39,667 nucleotides of DNA from the NCBI GenBank assembly GCA_902826865.1, contig CADEGN010000042.1, positions 1-39,667 on the forward strand. The letters are read 5' to 3'. Of the stretch, positions 24,021 through 32,233 are shown piece by piece (within the stretch, counting starts at the first letter, position 1; every line of letters begins with the position of its first letter). The notes under the pieces are model-generated. The model had not been told where the DNA came from. It made no database searches and saw only the letters and a program-made list of their open reading frames with translations. Source of the DNA: an uncultured Myxococcales bacterium (GTDB taxonomy: Bacteria; Myxococcota_A; Polyangia; Nannocystales; Nannocystaceae). Made by a program: the position numbers and the translations under genes.

Positions 24021-25535
24021 CTACAGACCCTCAAACGCCGCGGTGATATCGCCGAGCGGTTCGGTCACGCCGCACGCTTGCGCGCACGCCAGCAGGACCG
24101 ACGCCGGGTGTTGTTCGTTGCCGCGGATGTGACGGCCGGGCGTGAGGCCGAGCCCACTGCCGCCCGCCACCACCACGACCATGTTCTCGGTCGAGTGCGC
24201 GCCACTGTCATTCCCTTCCGGGTCGTAGCCGTATCCGCCCTCAAACAGCAGGGTGAGGATCGTGCGATCGATGAGCGCGATCCCATCCTCGTCCGGCGTG
24301 TCGGCCAGCTTGCGCACCAGGCGGGCGAAGTGCCGCATGTGCCAGGCGATGGCATCGCCTTGGCCACTGACCCCGGGACCTGGGTTACCGAAGTGCGACG
24401 TGCTGTGCAGATCCGTCACGATGCCGATCATCGGGTAGACGTTGATGGCGCTGCCCCAGTGTTCAAACATGAGCGTCGCGACGCGGCTCATGTTGCATAC
24501 GAACGCCATGTGGATCAGATCGACGAGTATTTCGGCGCGTAGTTCCTCATTGCTCCAACTGGCGGTGTCGCTGCCGGACTGGGTCCCGCCCGGTTCACCG
24601 ACCGGCCAACTCGACCCGGGATCCGGGAGCATGTCGCACAGTGGCGTCGTGGGCGGGGCGATCTGGGAGATCCGATCCTCGAGCGCCCGCACCTCGTCGA
24701 AGTGCTGCTCCATACGGATCCGGTCGGCTGATCCCAATCGGGTAGAGAGGCGCTGGGCGTTGTCACGTACGCGGTCGAGCACGCTGAGGCGAATCTGACG
24801 TTCAAACGCAGCCTTCGCGGCTTCGGCCGGGTCGGGTGGCACGAACCCCATGTAAAGCGACTGCCATGCGAGGCCGGGATCGACCACCGGTTCGACCGTA
24901 AACACGTTGCCATCGCGGTCGCGCTTGAACGACATCGAACGCGCCGAGTGGTTGGTGTTCCCGTTGTAGTAGTCTGTCGCTTCAACGCGGTAGGCCAAGG
25001 TAGTTTGCTCGCCCGCCACCTCGGCTACGAGTTGATCCACCGTCGGCACGGTTGCCCTGCGGTGCCCGCACAACTGTGGCAATACCGACGAGCCGTGGAA
25101 AGCGACGTCGCGCCCGCCGGGTGGGACCGATCCGCCCGCCGTGGCCCACGGGACCTTCAGCCCCGAGACGATCGAGACGTGCTTCTGGACGTCGTAGGCT
25201 GGCTGCGCACCGCCGAAGCCCGGGTTGCGTTCGTTGAACCACGGGTCTGCGCCGAGGGGTTTGAGGCCTTGCTTGAGATCGTAGTCGGGCCCCTCAGCAT
25301 CGGGTGTGATTCGGTCGGACTGCAAGAGCTCTGTGCAACACGTATCGTCGATATAGTGGCTGCGCCCCGACGACACCCCGACGTAGCTGTTCACGTACCG
25401 AGCGACGCTGCTCCCTCCTCCTCCGGCGCGCGCCGAGGGCGACGAACGCATGATCTCGAGGGCCGGTAAAGCGAGCGCGATGCCACCGGCGCCGCGCAGA
25501 AATGTCCGTCTTGGAAGGGCTCGAACGCGCGTCAT
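24021..25535 (-). CDS. DUF1552 Tat-exported protein (copy A)
   Basis: 504 residues from ATG 25535, two bases after the DUF1592 stop; the frame is open upstream but overlaps that gene. The N-terminus has a twin-arginine signal (RRTFLRGAGGIALALPALEI). DUF1552 proteins are secreted and of unknown function, usually paired with DUF1592-type cytochrome proteins, as here. Conserved phrases include YDVQKHVSIVSGLKVPW, TVDQLVAEV, MRHFARLVRKLADT and HSTENMVVVVAGGSGLGLTPGRH, the last set shared with DUF1501-like sulfatase-superfamily proteins. Copy B lies at 27542-29032 and is similar throughout. Coupled translation with DUF1592-A suggests the two proteins form one exported complex. Confidence 0.9.
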   Translation of the reverse strand: MTRVRALPRRTFLRGAGGIALALPALEIMRSSPSARAGGGGSSVARYVNSYVGVSSGRSHYIDDTCCTELLQSDRITPDAEGPDYDLKQGLKPLGADPWFNERNPGFGGAQPAYDVQKHVSIVSGLKVPWATAGGSVPPGGRDVAFHGSSVLPQLCGHRRATVPTVDQLVAEVAGEQTTLAYRVEATDYYNGNTNHSARSMSFKRDRDGNVFTVEPVVDPGLAWQSLYMGFVPPDPAEAAKAAFERQIRLSVLDRVRDNAQRLSTRLGSADRIRMEQHFDEVRALEDRISQIAPPTTPLCDMLPDPGSSWPVGEPGGTQSGSDTASWSNEELRAEILVDLIHMAFVCNMSRVATLMFEHWGSAINVYPMIGIVTDLHSTSHFGNPGPGVSGQGDAIAWHMRHFARLVRKLADTPDEDGIALIDRTILTLLFEGGYGYDPEGNDSGAHSTENMVVVVAGGSGLGLTPGRHIRGNEQHPASVLLACAQACGVTEPLGDITAAFEGL

Positions 25536-25537
25536 GA

Positions 25538-27229
25538 CTACTCGTGCTCCACGACGCGAAAGCGGAACGCATCCGACTCGGCCAAGTCCGCGAGCAGTCG
25601 CTTGAGCTCGACAGCTTCCCCGGCGCCCTGCTCGGCGAGCGCCGACAATGCCGCGGCGTCGAGCTCGTCGGGTTCGCGACGGCCGCTCGCGAATCGATAT
25701 AGCTGCAATGCGGCGCACGCCCGCGCCTCGGTGCTCTCGGCCATGAGCTCGCCGAGTTGGGCAGGGCCGTTGAATGCCCCAACCCCCGCAATCTCGCCAT
25801 CACCGGCGATCGTGCAGTTGGGCTTATCCACGTCGTGCGCCCGCCACGAGCCATCCGCGCTGTAGTTCTCGAGGCCGAAGCCGATCCCATCCATGAGGCC
25901 GTGGCAAGTGTTGCACCCGCCCTTGCGGTACTCGGCGTAGTTCTCGATCTTGCACGCGTCCGGGTTGTCCCCGCCGGGGGGATCATCCACGTTCTCGCCC
26001 GGCGGCGGGTCGGGGATCGGCTGACAGAATAGGCGCTCACGCACCTGCTTGCCGCGTACGGTCGGACTGGTGTCACCGAACTTCGCACCCCATGCGAGCA
26101 CCGTACCGTGCGAGATGATCCCTCCCCGTCCGCTCTCGCCATACTCGACCCACCCCGGATCGGTCGCGTCCGGCGCAGGCAAGCCGTAGTGCTCGGCCAA
26201 CGCGGGCGAAATGAACGTTTCAGAGCTCGTGAACATCGACAGCCACGGCTGCGCTTCGTCGAATACGACGCGCTCGACCAAGGCGTTCGATTCCTGGCGC
26301 ATGTCGCCCGACAGGCCATCTTTGCCGAGCCGCGAGTAGCCCAGCCACAGCTCGTGCAGGCGCTTCACCCCTTCGCGGGCGCGCGGGTCGTCGAGCATAC
26401 GCTCGGCTTGCTTCCGAACATCTGCGCGGGTGGACAGCCCGTCCGCGGCAGCGACGTCGAGAAGATCATCGTCGGGGACGGTGCTCCACAGCAGCAGCGA
26501 AAGGCGGGTCGCGACCTCCCAGTCTGTCAGCTTGAACGTGCCGGGGGCCCCGTCGACGGGCTCACCGATCTCACTGCGGTACCAGAAGTTCACGTCTTGC
26601 AGCAAGACACGCACGACTGCAGCAGCTCCGACATGCCAACTCCCTGCCTCGACTCCGAGCGCACCGAGTGCCGCAAGCGCCTCGATCTCCTCGGCTGTCA
26701 GTGGACGGCGGAAAGCCCGACGGCCGAGCGATTCGATGAACTTGCGCAGGCAGGCATCATCGTCGGGACCGGCGGGAGCGCAGCCGGCCAAGGATTCGAG
26801 ACGCGCGGCGTCGTTGAGGAGCCTGTTGGCCGCATCGGTGGCCAGCTTCTCGGCGCTGACGATCAGCGCCTCCGACGGCGACTGGGCGTCGTACTGGTTG
26901 TCGAAGGGCCCAAGTGCGTCGTCGGGGAGCAGCTGAGCGCCCGCCCGCGCGTCGTCACCCAGGAGGTCACGGACCGCGTTGTCGTACTCGGCGACGCTCA
27001 AGCGCCGCAGCCCACTATGCGAAGGCGTCGCGGGTACTTCGTGATCGCCGCTGTCGCCCTCGCCCGCGTCGCCGGCGTCACCACTTGCGGCCGTTCCGGC
27101 GCCAGCGTCCGCGGCGGCGTCCCCCGCGTCGACATCACCGGCCTGCAGCCCGCTGTAGCAGGCGGTGATCGACACCGAACAAGCGATCCACAACCAGGTC
27201 TGAACGTTCGCAATCGTGTGGCCCATCAT
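25538..27229 (-). CDS. DUF1587/DUF1592/DUF1588/DUF1585 cytochrome-type lipoprotein (copy A, intact)
   Basis: 563 residues from ATG 27229, eight bases after GGAGG. The signal ends VSITAC (Cys24), predicting a lipoprotein. An Asp/Ala/Gly linker follows, then the chain of DUF domains found together in planctomycete and myxobacterial exported cytochromes: LRRLSVAEYDNAVRDLLGD (about 74-92), AFRRPLTAEEIEAL, LLQDVNFWYRSEIG, LSLLLWSTVPDDDLLD and SPTVRGKQVRERLFCQ. A haem c site CNTCH is at 439-443, followed by LMDGIGFGLENYSADGSWR. It is likely an extracytoplasmic electron-transfer or oxidative enzyme acting with DUF1552; the substrate is unknown. The stop is two bases before the DUF1552-A start. Confidence 0.9.
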   Translation of the reverse strand: MMGHTIANVQTWLWIACSVSITACYSGLQAGDVDAGDAAADAGAGTAASGDAGDAGEGDSGDHEVPATPSHSGLRRLSVAEYDNAVRDLLGDDARAGAQLLPDDALGPFDNQYDAQSPSEALIVSAEKLATDAANRLLNDAARLESLAGCAPAGPDDDACLRKFIESLGRRAFRRPLTAEEIEALAALGALGVEAGSWHVGAAAVVRVLLQDVNFWYRSEIGEPVDGAPGTFKLTDWEVATRLSLLLWSTVPDDDLLDVAAADGLSTRADVRKQAERMLDDPRAREGVKRLHELWLGYSRLGKDGLSGDMRQESNALVERVVFDEAQPWLSMFTSSETFISPALAEHYGLPAPDATDPGWVEYGESGRGGIISHGTVLAWGAKFGDTSPTVRGKQVRERLFCQPIPDPPPGENVDDPPGGDNPDACKIENYAEYRKGGCNTCHGLMDGIGFGLENYSADGSWRAHDVDKPNCTIAGDGEIAGVGAFNGPAQLGELMAESTEARACAALQLYRFASGRREPDELDAAALSALAEQGAGEAVELKRLLADLAESDAFRFRVVEHE

Positions 27230-27396
27230 CCCTCCCGCCTCCCCAAGGGACCACGCTACGCGTGCCGGCGCGCCTGCGGCAGCGTCCGAGTGGGTGAGGG
27301 GGTTCGCCCGCGCGTGTCATTCGAAAAGACGAACGGGCAGGTGGGCGCGGGATCTCCAGTGGGCGCGGTTACGGAGCGAACGCCATCGCCCCCGAT
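27227..27396 (-). repeat. Promoter-region repeat, copy A
   Basis: About 170 bases upstream of DUF1592-A that recur at 29135-29298 with only scattered differences. A shared landmark is TTCGAAAAGACGAACGGGCA on the plus strand. The repeat ends at the DUF1592 start codon and includes its ribosome site. It probably contains the promoter of the cassette. The symmetric TTCG-AAAAGA-CGAA inside it is conserved in both copies and could be an operator. Confidence 0.85.
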
Positions 27397-27541
27397 GGGC
27401 GGGATCACGTCCCACGCAGGCGGCGAGTGTTCCCGCTTCGGGCCAGCTCCTTCGACGCGGCGACCACGCTCGTTGCCGACGTTGTGATCACCCCCCGCCC
27501 GTTGAGACACGCTCGGGCCCCGCCCGGCGGCGCATACGCTG
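27397..27541 (-). other. Spacer between the two DUF1592/DUF1552 cassettes
   Basis: Together with the promoter repeat this makes a 312-base stretch without a gene between the DUF1552-B stop and the DUF1592-A start. The part outside the repeat is very GC-rich (CCCCGCCC runs near 27490 and 27525). No convincing terminator hairpin or gene was found in it. Confidence 0.5.
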
Positions 27542-29032
27542 CTACAGGCCGGAAAACGGTTCGCTGATGTCGCCGAGCGGCTCGGTCACGCCGCACGCCT
27601 GGGCCGCGGCGAGGAGCACCGCCGCGGGGTGGCTCCCGTTGCCGCGGATGTGCCGACCAGGCGTGAGGCCGAGCGCGCGGCCGCCGGCCACGAGTACGAT
27701 CATGTTCTCGGTAGAGTGCGTGCTCTGGTCGCCGCCCTCGGGATCGAAGCCCACGCCGCCCTCGAACACCATCGTGAGCACGGTGCGATCGACGATCGGC
27801 ACTCCGTCCGGATCGTTGGTATCCGCCAGCTTGCGGATCAGCCGAGCGAAGTGCTTCATGTGCCACGCCAGCGAGTCGGACTGCGGCCCGATTCCGGTCC
27901 CGTCGCCGCCGAAATGGGTCAACGCATGCAGATCGTGGGGGTAGCCGATCGCCGGCGCCATGTTGAGGTAGGACTTCCACTCGCCGAACATCAGGCTCGC
28001 GACTCGGCTCAGATCGCAAACGAACGCCATGTGGATGAGATCGGCGAGCACTTCGGCCCGCAGCTCCTCGTTGCTCCACTCATAGGAGCTGCCCGTCGGC
28101 GGCGACACCGGCCAGTTCTGACCCGGATCGGGCAGCATCTGGCACTGCGCGCTGCTCGGCGGGGCGAGCTCTCCGAGGCGCTCCTCGAGTGCGCGGATCT
28201 CCGCGAAGTGCTGCTCCATGCGGATCCGATCGGTGTGCCCGAGCCGCGCGACGAGCCGTTCTGCACTGCCGCGGACGAGATCGAGCACCGTCCTGCGCTG
28301 CTTCAGCTGGAACGCGAGCGTGGCAGCGTCCGCCGGATCGGGCGGGACGAAGCCGGTGAACAGAGTCTCCCACGCCAATCCCGGATCTACGACGGGGTCC
28401 ACGCGCACGACACCGCCGGCACCGTCGCGCTTCCACGACATCGCGCTCATGTTCCCGCCACCAACCGTGGCCTGCACGCGATACGCGAGCGCGGGCGTGT
28501 CCTGACCGATCGCCTCCGCGACGAGTTGGTCCACCGTCGGGGCGAGCGGGGGAGAGCCTGATGCCGCGCAGATCGAGCCCGACAGCTGCGGTGTGACCGA
28601 CAGGCCGTGGAAATTCCGGTGGCGACCGCCCGGCGGGATCGCGCCCGCGTCTCCCCACGGGACCACGAGCCCGGAGACGAGAGTGAGCTCGCTCTGGACG
28701 TCGTACGCCGGCTGATCACCGCCGAAGCCGTTCTCGTACTGCCATGGCCCGGGGCCGACCGGACGCAGCGCTTGTTTGAGGTCGTAGCCCGGCCCCTCGG
28801 CATCTGGCGTCATGCGATCGCTGATCACCAGCTCCGCACAACAGGTGTCGTCGGGATAGTGATTGCGTCCGGTCGAGGTCCCGACGTAGCTCGTCAAGAA
28901 CCTCGGGATCGCATCGCCTCCGGCCCGTGCCGACCTCGGCGTCGACATGATCTCGAGGGCCGGTAAGGCGAGCGCGATGCCACCGGCGCCGCGCAGAAAT
29001 ATCCGTCTTGGAAGGGTTCGAACGCGTGTCAT
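27542..29032 (-). CDS. DUF1552 Tat-exported protein (copy B)
   Basis: 496 residues from ATG 29032 (MTRVRTLPRRIFLRGAGG), same start context as copy A. The twin-arginine signal, the SYVGTSTGRNHY region, TVDQLVAEAIG, MEQHFAEIRALEERL and HSTENMIVLVAGGRALGLTPGRH are all kept, so the product should be functional. It is clearly paralogous to copy A along its whole length, with short indels. Its own DUF1592 partner upstream is reduced to a remnant, so this DUF1552 may now work with the DUF1592 of copy A or alone. Promoter copy B lies about 105 bases upstream, so transcription is probably retained. Confidence 0.9.
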   Translation of the reverse strand: MTRVRTLPRRIFLRGAGGIALALPALEIMSTPRSARAGGDAIPRFLTSYVGTSTGRNHYPDDTCCAELVISDRMTPDAEGPGYDLKQALRPVGPGPWQYENGFGGDQPAYDVQSELTLVSGLVVPWGDAGAIPPGGRHRNFHGLSVTPQLSGSICAASGSPPLAPTVDQLVAEAIGQDTPALAYRVQATVGGGNMSAMSWKRDGAGGVVRVDPVVDPGLAWETLFTGFVPPDPADAATLAFQLKQRRTVLDLVRGSAERLVARLGHTDRIRMEQHFAEIRALEERLGELAPPSSAQCQMLPDPGQNWPVSPPTGSSYEWSNEELRAEVLADLIHMAFVCDLSRVASLMFGEWKSYLNMAPAIGYPHDLHALTHFGGDGTGIGPQSDSLAWHMKHFARLIRKLADTNDPDGVPIVDRTVLTMVFEGGVGFDPEGGDQSTHSTENMIVLVAGGRALGLTPGRHIRGNGSHPAAVLLAAAQACGVTEPLGDISEPFSGL

Positions 29033-29035
29033 GAC

Positions 29036-29134
29036 GACTCCTCCTCCACGATGCGAGGCGGAATGCATCGGACTCCGCTAAGTCCGCGAGCAGTCGCTTG
29101 AGCTCGACAGCTTCGGCGGCGCCGTGCTCCGAGT
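29036..29134 (-). pseudogene. Remnant of DUF1592 C-terminus (copy B)
   Basis: On the minus strand these bases encode HGAAEAVELKRLLADLAESD AFR, nearly identical to the last part of DUF1592-A (GAGEAVELKRLLADLAESD). After AFR small indels shift the frame, the original stop is lost and the frame runs into DUF1552-B. At the other end it is joined directly to the promoter repeat. About 1.6 kb of the gene is missing. The ATG in the repeat is out of frame with the remnant and gives only a 19-residue peptide. Confidence 0.85.
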
Positions 29135-29298
29135 CATCCCTCCCCAAGGCACCACGCTACGCGTGCCGGTCGGCCTGCGGCAGCGTCCGAGTGGATGAGG
29201 GGGTTCGCCCGCGCGTGTCATTCGAAAAGACGAACGGGCAGGTGGGTGCGGGATCTCTGGTCGGCGTGGTTACGGAGCGAACGCCACGGCCCCGGATG
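29135..29298 (-). repeat. Promoter-region repeat, copy B
   Basis: About 164 bases matching 27227-27396, including ATG, GGGGAGGG ribosome site and the TTCGAAAAGACGAACGGGCA landmark. It lacks about five bases near the start codon compared with copy A. It now lies in front of the DUF1592 remnant and DUF1552-B. Confidence 0.85.
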
Positions 29299-29334
29299 AG
29301 CGTTCCATGTTAGCCTCCGTCGGTCGCTCGACCC

Positions 29335-29640
29335 GTGGGCACCGCGCAGCCTGATCCGTTTGCTCGCTTTCGCCGGGTTGCCCTCGCCGAGGGGCTGTCG
29401 CTGCTGGTGTTGCTCGGTGTGGCCATGCCACTCAAGTACCTCGCCGACCTGCCGATCGCCGTGCGCATCGTCGGGTCGATCCACGGGGCGCTGTTTCTGT
29501 GGTACGGCGTCGAGGTGGCGGACCTCTGCCTGCGCAAGGTGTGGGGCCTGCGCGCGGCCGCGGTGGCGATGATCATGTCGTCGATACCACTGGGGACCTT
29601 CTGGCTCGATCGACGGTTGCGGCCCGACGCAAGGGGTTGA
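29335..29640 (+). CDS. DUF3817 integral membrane protein
   Basis: 101 residues from GTG 29335. It has three membrane helices (about residues 18-38, 43-62, 69-92). The sequence ALAEGLSLLVLLGVAMPLKY followed by VRIVGSIHGALFLWY is the signature of the DUF3817 family, small membrane proteins of unknown function. Length is normal for the family. It diverges from the DUF1552/DUF1592 cassettes and converges with the DUF1801 gene, so it is probably a single-gene unit. The ribosome site is weak. Confidence 0.85.
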   Translation: MGTAQPDPFARFRRVALAEGLSLLVLLGVAMPLKYLADLPIAVRIVGSIHGALFLWYGVEVADLCLRKVWGLRAAAVAMIMSSIPLGTFWLDRRLRPDARG

Positions 29641-29667
29641 GGCGAGCGAGCGGTCTCGCCCTGGAGA

Positions 29668-30252
29668 TCACCCCTTGACGGTGCTCCTCTTCTTTGTCGC
29701 CCGCTGGTTGGTAGCGCGGGACTTCGTCGCGCGCTTCGTGGTGATCGGCTTCGTCGCGTCCCGGGCGCGCGGGGTCGACGTTGGTGCCCGCACCGCGGCT
29801 CGGGCGGCAGCGTTGCCCGCCGCGCCCTTCGTTGCGGTCGGTTTCTTGCCGCCCGACCCGCCCTTGGTGGCTGCCTTCGCGCGTTTCGGTGCGGCGCTGG
29901 TCTTCAGCTGGATCCACGCTGCCACGATCGCTTTGATGTCGTCTTTCGCGGCCGCAACCTCGGCGACGCTAGCGAGCTTGAGCACCCGGCTGGTGTCACC
30001 CGTTCCCTCCAGACGTGGGTGTTTGCCGGGGAGCTTCGCGCCCTCGTGAAACATCAATGACGCGTGTTGCTTGCTCTTGGGGAAGAAGCTCGCGAGATTG
30101 CCTGCGAACGTGAACGTTGGGGCTTGCCACTTGATGCACTCATCGATCCGGGGGTCCGCGGCGAGGACGGCATCGCGGATCGCGAGTACCACGGGCTTCA
30201 TCGGGTTGTCGTAGCCACGAAACCACCGCTCGACTTCAGCGCGCTTGGGCAT
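29668..30252 (-). CDS. DUF1801-domain protein with histone-H1-like tail
   Basis: 194 residues. The first 120 resemble the DUF1801/YdhG-like fold: WFRGYDNPMKPVVLAIRDAV, DPRIDECIKWQAPTFTF, FPKSKQHASLMFHEGAKLPG and a C-terminal helix (VAAAKDDIKAIVAAWIQ). Residues about 123-194 are a Lys/Ala/Thr/Arg-rich tail (APKRAKAATKGGSGGKKP, RATKSRATNQRATKKR) like eukaryotic histone H1 or the bacterial H1-like proteins. This suggests DNA or RNA binding by the tail. DUF1801 function is unknown. The gene diverges from the ExbD-like gene with about 250 bases between them. Confidence 0.8.
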   Translation of the reverse strand: MPKRAEVERWFRGYDNPMKPVVLAIRDAVLAADPRIDECIKWQAPTFTFAGNLASFFPKSKQHASLMFHEGAKLPGKHPRLEGTGDTSRVLKLASVAEVAAAKDDIKAIVAAWIQLKTSAAPKRAKAATKGGSGGKKPTATKGAAGNAAARAAVRAPTSTPRARDATKPITTKRATKSRATNQRATKKRSTVKG

Positions 30253-30501
30253 GTCGCCCGCGAAGATCGCTTGTCTCGGACGAACGCGCTAGCCGCCCGC
30301 GGAGTCTCACCACCGGGCGGCGAGGCGCGCGATCGGGTGCCACCGGCCGGGGCGGTGGGCGCGCAGACGGTGGCCAGCAATCAGGCCCCAGCTCGGGCGA
30401 GTCGAACGGCCTTTCACCCGGATCGAACCGCGAAAGCGAACGGATCGGGAACTCGAGCGAAAAGGCGTTGTCAGCTGCTTCAGACCCAAGGGGAGGCCGT
30501 G

Positions 30502-31020
30502 ATGGCACGCAGGCGTGAGGAGCACGCAACCACCAACGAGACGTCGCTGTTGCCGGTCATGAACATCATGCTGCTCATGATCCCCGCGCTTCTGCTCGCC
30601 ATGGAAGTTGCGCGGATGGGGGCGATCCCGGTGCGACCGCCGAGCTTCGCGGACGGTGGCCCCGTCCAGTCGCCGACGGATCCGCTCCCGCTGGAGTTGC
30701 GGGTCTTCATCGGCGAGGATGGTTTCGAGGTCGGATCGACCGCCGGCGAGCCACCCGAACGCATCGGGTTCGCGGCCGGTGCCGCGCACGACTACGCGGC
30801 ACTCGAGGCCGCAGCGAGGCGACGTCATCTTTCGGGCGTGTACGTGCCGGTCGTGCGCGTAGATGCAGATGGCTCGATCTCGATGTCAACCCTCGTCTCT
30901 ACCCTCGACGCGCTGCGCGGGAGCGAGTGCCATCTCGCCGGGGTCGCAGCCGGCGAGGACGCACCCCCACAGTGCCTGTTTTGGTCCGCGATCGTCGAGC
31001 CCGGCGTGCGTGCCGGCTGA
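30502..31020 (+). CDS. ExbD/TolR-type protein
   Basis: 172 residues from ATG 30502, five bases after GGGAGG; the frame is open far upstream but not protein-like. One membrane helix (about residues 17-36) is preceded by the family's N-terminal phrase (ETSLLPVMNIMLLMIPALLL). A periplasmic domain has strand-like PLELRVFIGEDGFEVG and YVPVVRVDADGSISMSTLVSTL, as in ExbD/TolR proteins that use proton flow with ExbB/TolQ. The usual helix Asp is replaced by Asn (PVMNIM), which is notable because that Asp carries protons in ExbD and TolR. No ExbB or TonB gene is adjacent. A role in gliding-type or uptake complexes is possible. Confidence 0.75.
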   Translation: MARRREEHATTNETSLLPVMNIMLLMIPALLLAMEVARMGAIPVRPPSFADGGPVQSPTDPLPLELRVFIGEDGFEVGSTAGEPPERIGFAAGAAHDYAALEAAARRRHLSGVYVPVVRVDADGSISMSTLVSTLDALRGSECHLAGVAAGEDAPPQCLFWSAIVEPGVRAG

Positions 31021-31066
31021 CGTCCCCGCGGCGCGCAGCGACCCGCGGAGTGTCACCGCCGGCTGC

Positions 31067-32131
31067 TTAAGCGATCGTGATCCCGGTGTCGAGGTAGACG
31101 TCCTGGATCAGGTGAAGTAGCTCGATGCCTTCGACCATCGGGCGCTGAAACGCCTTGCGCCCGGAAATCAGGCCCATGCCCCCCGCGCGTTTGTTGATCA
31201 CCGCGGTGCGCACGGCTTCGGCGCGATCGTTCGTGCCCGAGGCGCCGCCCGAGTTGATCAAGCCGATGCGTCCCATGTAGCCGTTGGCGACCTGGTATCG
31301 GCACAGATCGATGGGGTGGTCGGTGCACAGCTCGCTGTAGACCCGTTTGTCGTGCTTGCCGTAGCTCGAGTCGCCGGTGTTGAGGGCGAGGAAGCCCCCG
31401 TTGTTGTCGGGTAGCTTCTGCTTGACGATGTCGGCGCCGAGCGTCACGCCCAAGTGGTTGGCCTGACCGGTCAGATCCGCGCTCGTGTGGTAGTCCTTGT
31501 CCTTCTTGAACGACGGGTTGCGCAGATAGCACCACAACACGGTGGCCATCCCAAGCTCATGGGCCTGCGCGAACGTCGTGGCGACCTCGACGATCTGACG
31601 CCCGCTCTCAGGAGATCCGAAGTAGATGGTTGCACCAACGGCCGCAGCGCCCATGTCGTGGGCTTGGCGCAGCGTTCCGAACATGATCTGATCGAACTTG
31701 TTCGGATACGTCATTAGTTCGTTGTGGTTCACCTTCACCAAGAACGGGATCTTGTGCGCGTACTTTCGCGACATCGTCCCGAGTACGCCGAAGGTCGAGG
31801 CCACCGCATTGCACCCGCCTTCGATCGCCAGCTCGATGATGTTCGCCGGGTCGAAATAGGCCGGATTCTTGGCGAACGACGCCCCTGCGGAGTGCTCGAT
31901 GCCCTGATCGACGGGCAGGATCGACAGGTAGCCGGTGTTGGCGAGGCGGCCGTGGCCAAACATCCGCTGGAGGTTGGCAAGCGTGCGGTTGGTGCGGTCG
32001 CTGGCCGAGAAAATGCGGTCCACGAAGTCGGGACCGGGCAAGTGAAGCCGTTCGGCCCCAATGGTCTTGCACACATGCGCGAGCAGGTTGCCGGCGTCTT
32101 GGCCCAACAGATCGACGAGTTGCTTGTTCAT
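31067..32131 (-). CDS. fbaB: Fructose-bisphosphate aldolase, class I (FbaB/DhnA type)
   Basis: 354 residues from ATG 32131. The enzyme cleaves fructose 1,6-bisphosphate by a Schiff-base lysine. Family text includes [69 protein letters not shown] (the candidate active-site lysines) and [20 protein letters not shown] near a phosphate site. Length fits the archaeal/DhnA type. It is the last gene of the minus-strand run, 102 bases after the PPC lipoprotein, and may have its own promoter there. It converges with the ExbD-like gene; the 46 bases between contain a repeated CCGCGG that could form a hairpin. Confidence 0.94.
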   Translation of the reverse strand: MNKQLVDLLGQDAGNLLAHVCKTIGAERLHLPGPDFVDRIFSASDRTNRTLANLQRMFGHGRLANTGYLSILPVDQGIEHSAGASFAKNPAYFDPANIIELAIEGGCNAVASTFGVLGTMSRKYAHKIPFLVKVNHNELMTYPNKFDQIMFGTLRQAHDMGAAAVGATIYFGSPESGRQIVEVATTFAQAHELGMATVLWCYLRNPSFKKDKDYHTSADLTGQANHLGVTLGADIVKQKLPDNNGGFLALNTGDSSYGKHDKRVYSELCTDHPIDLCRYQVANGYMGRIGLINSGGASGTNDRAEAVRTAVINKRAGGMGLISGRKAFQRPMVEGIELLHLIQDVYLDTGITIA

Positions 32132-32233
32132 GGTGGCGGGCCGAGCCTACGGCCCCCGGCGGCGGGCGGGCAACCGGGGCCCGCGTGCGCCCGCGCCGGG
32201 CATCGTAGGGGGGCACCGGTTGCCGCGTGGCGA

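Noticed and set aside
31021..31066. Bidirectional terminator between the ExbD-like gene and fbaB
   Set aside because: Repeated CCGCGG could pair, but no T-run follows on either side and the stem is short, so it was not listed as a terminator.
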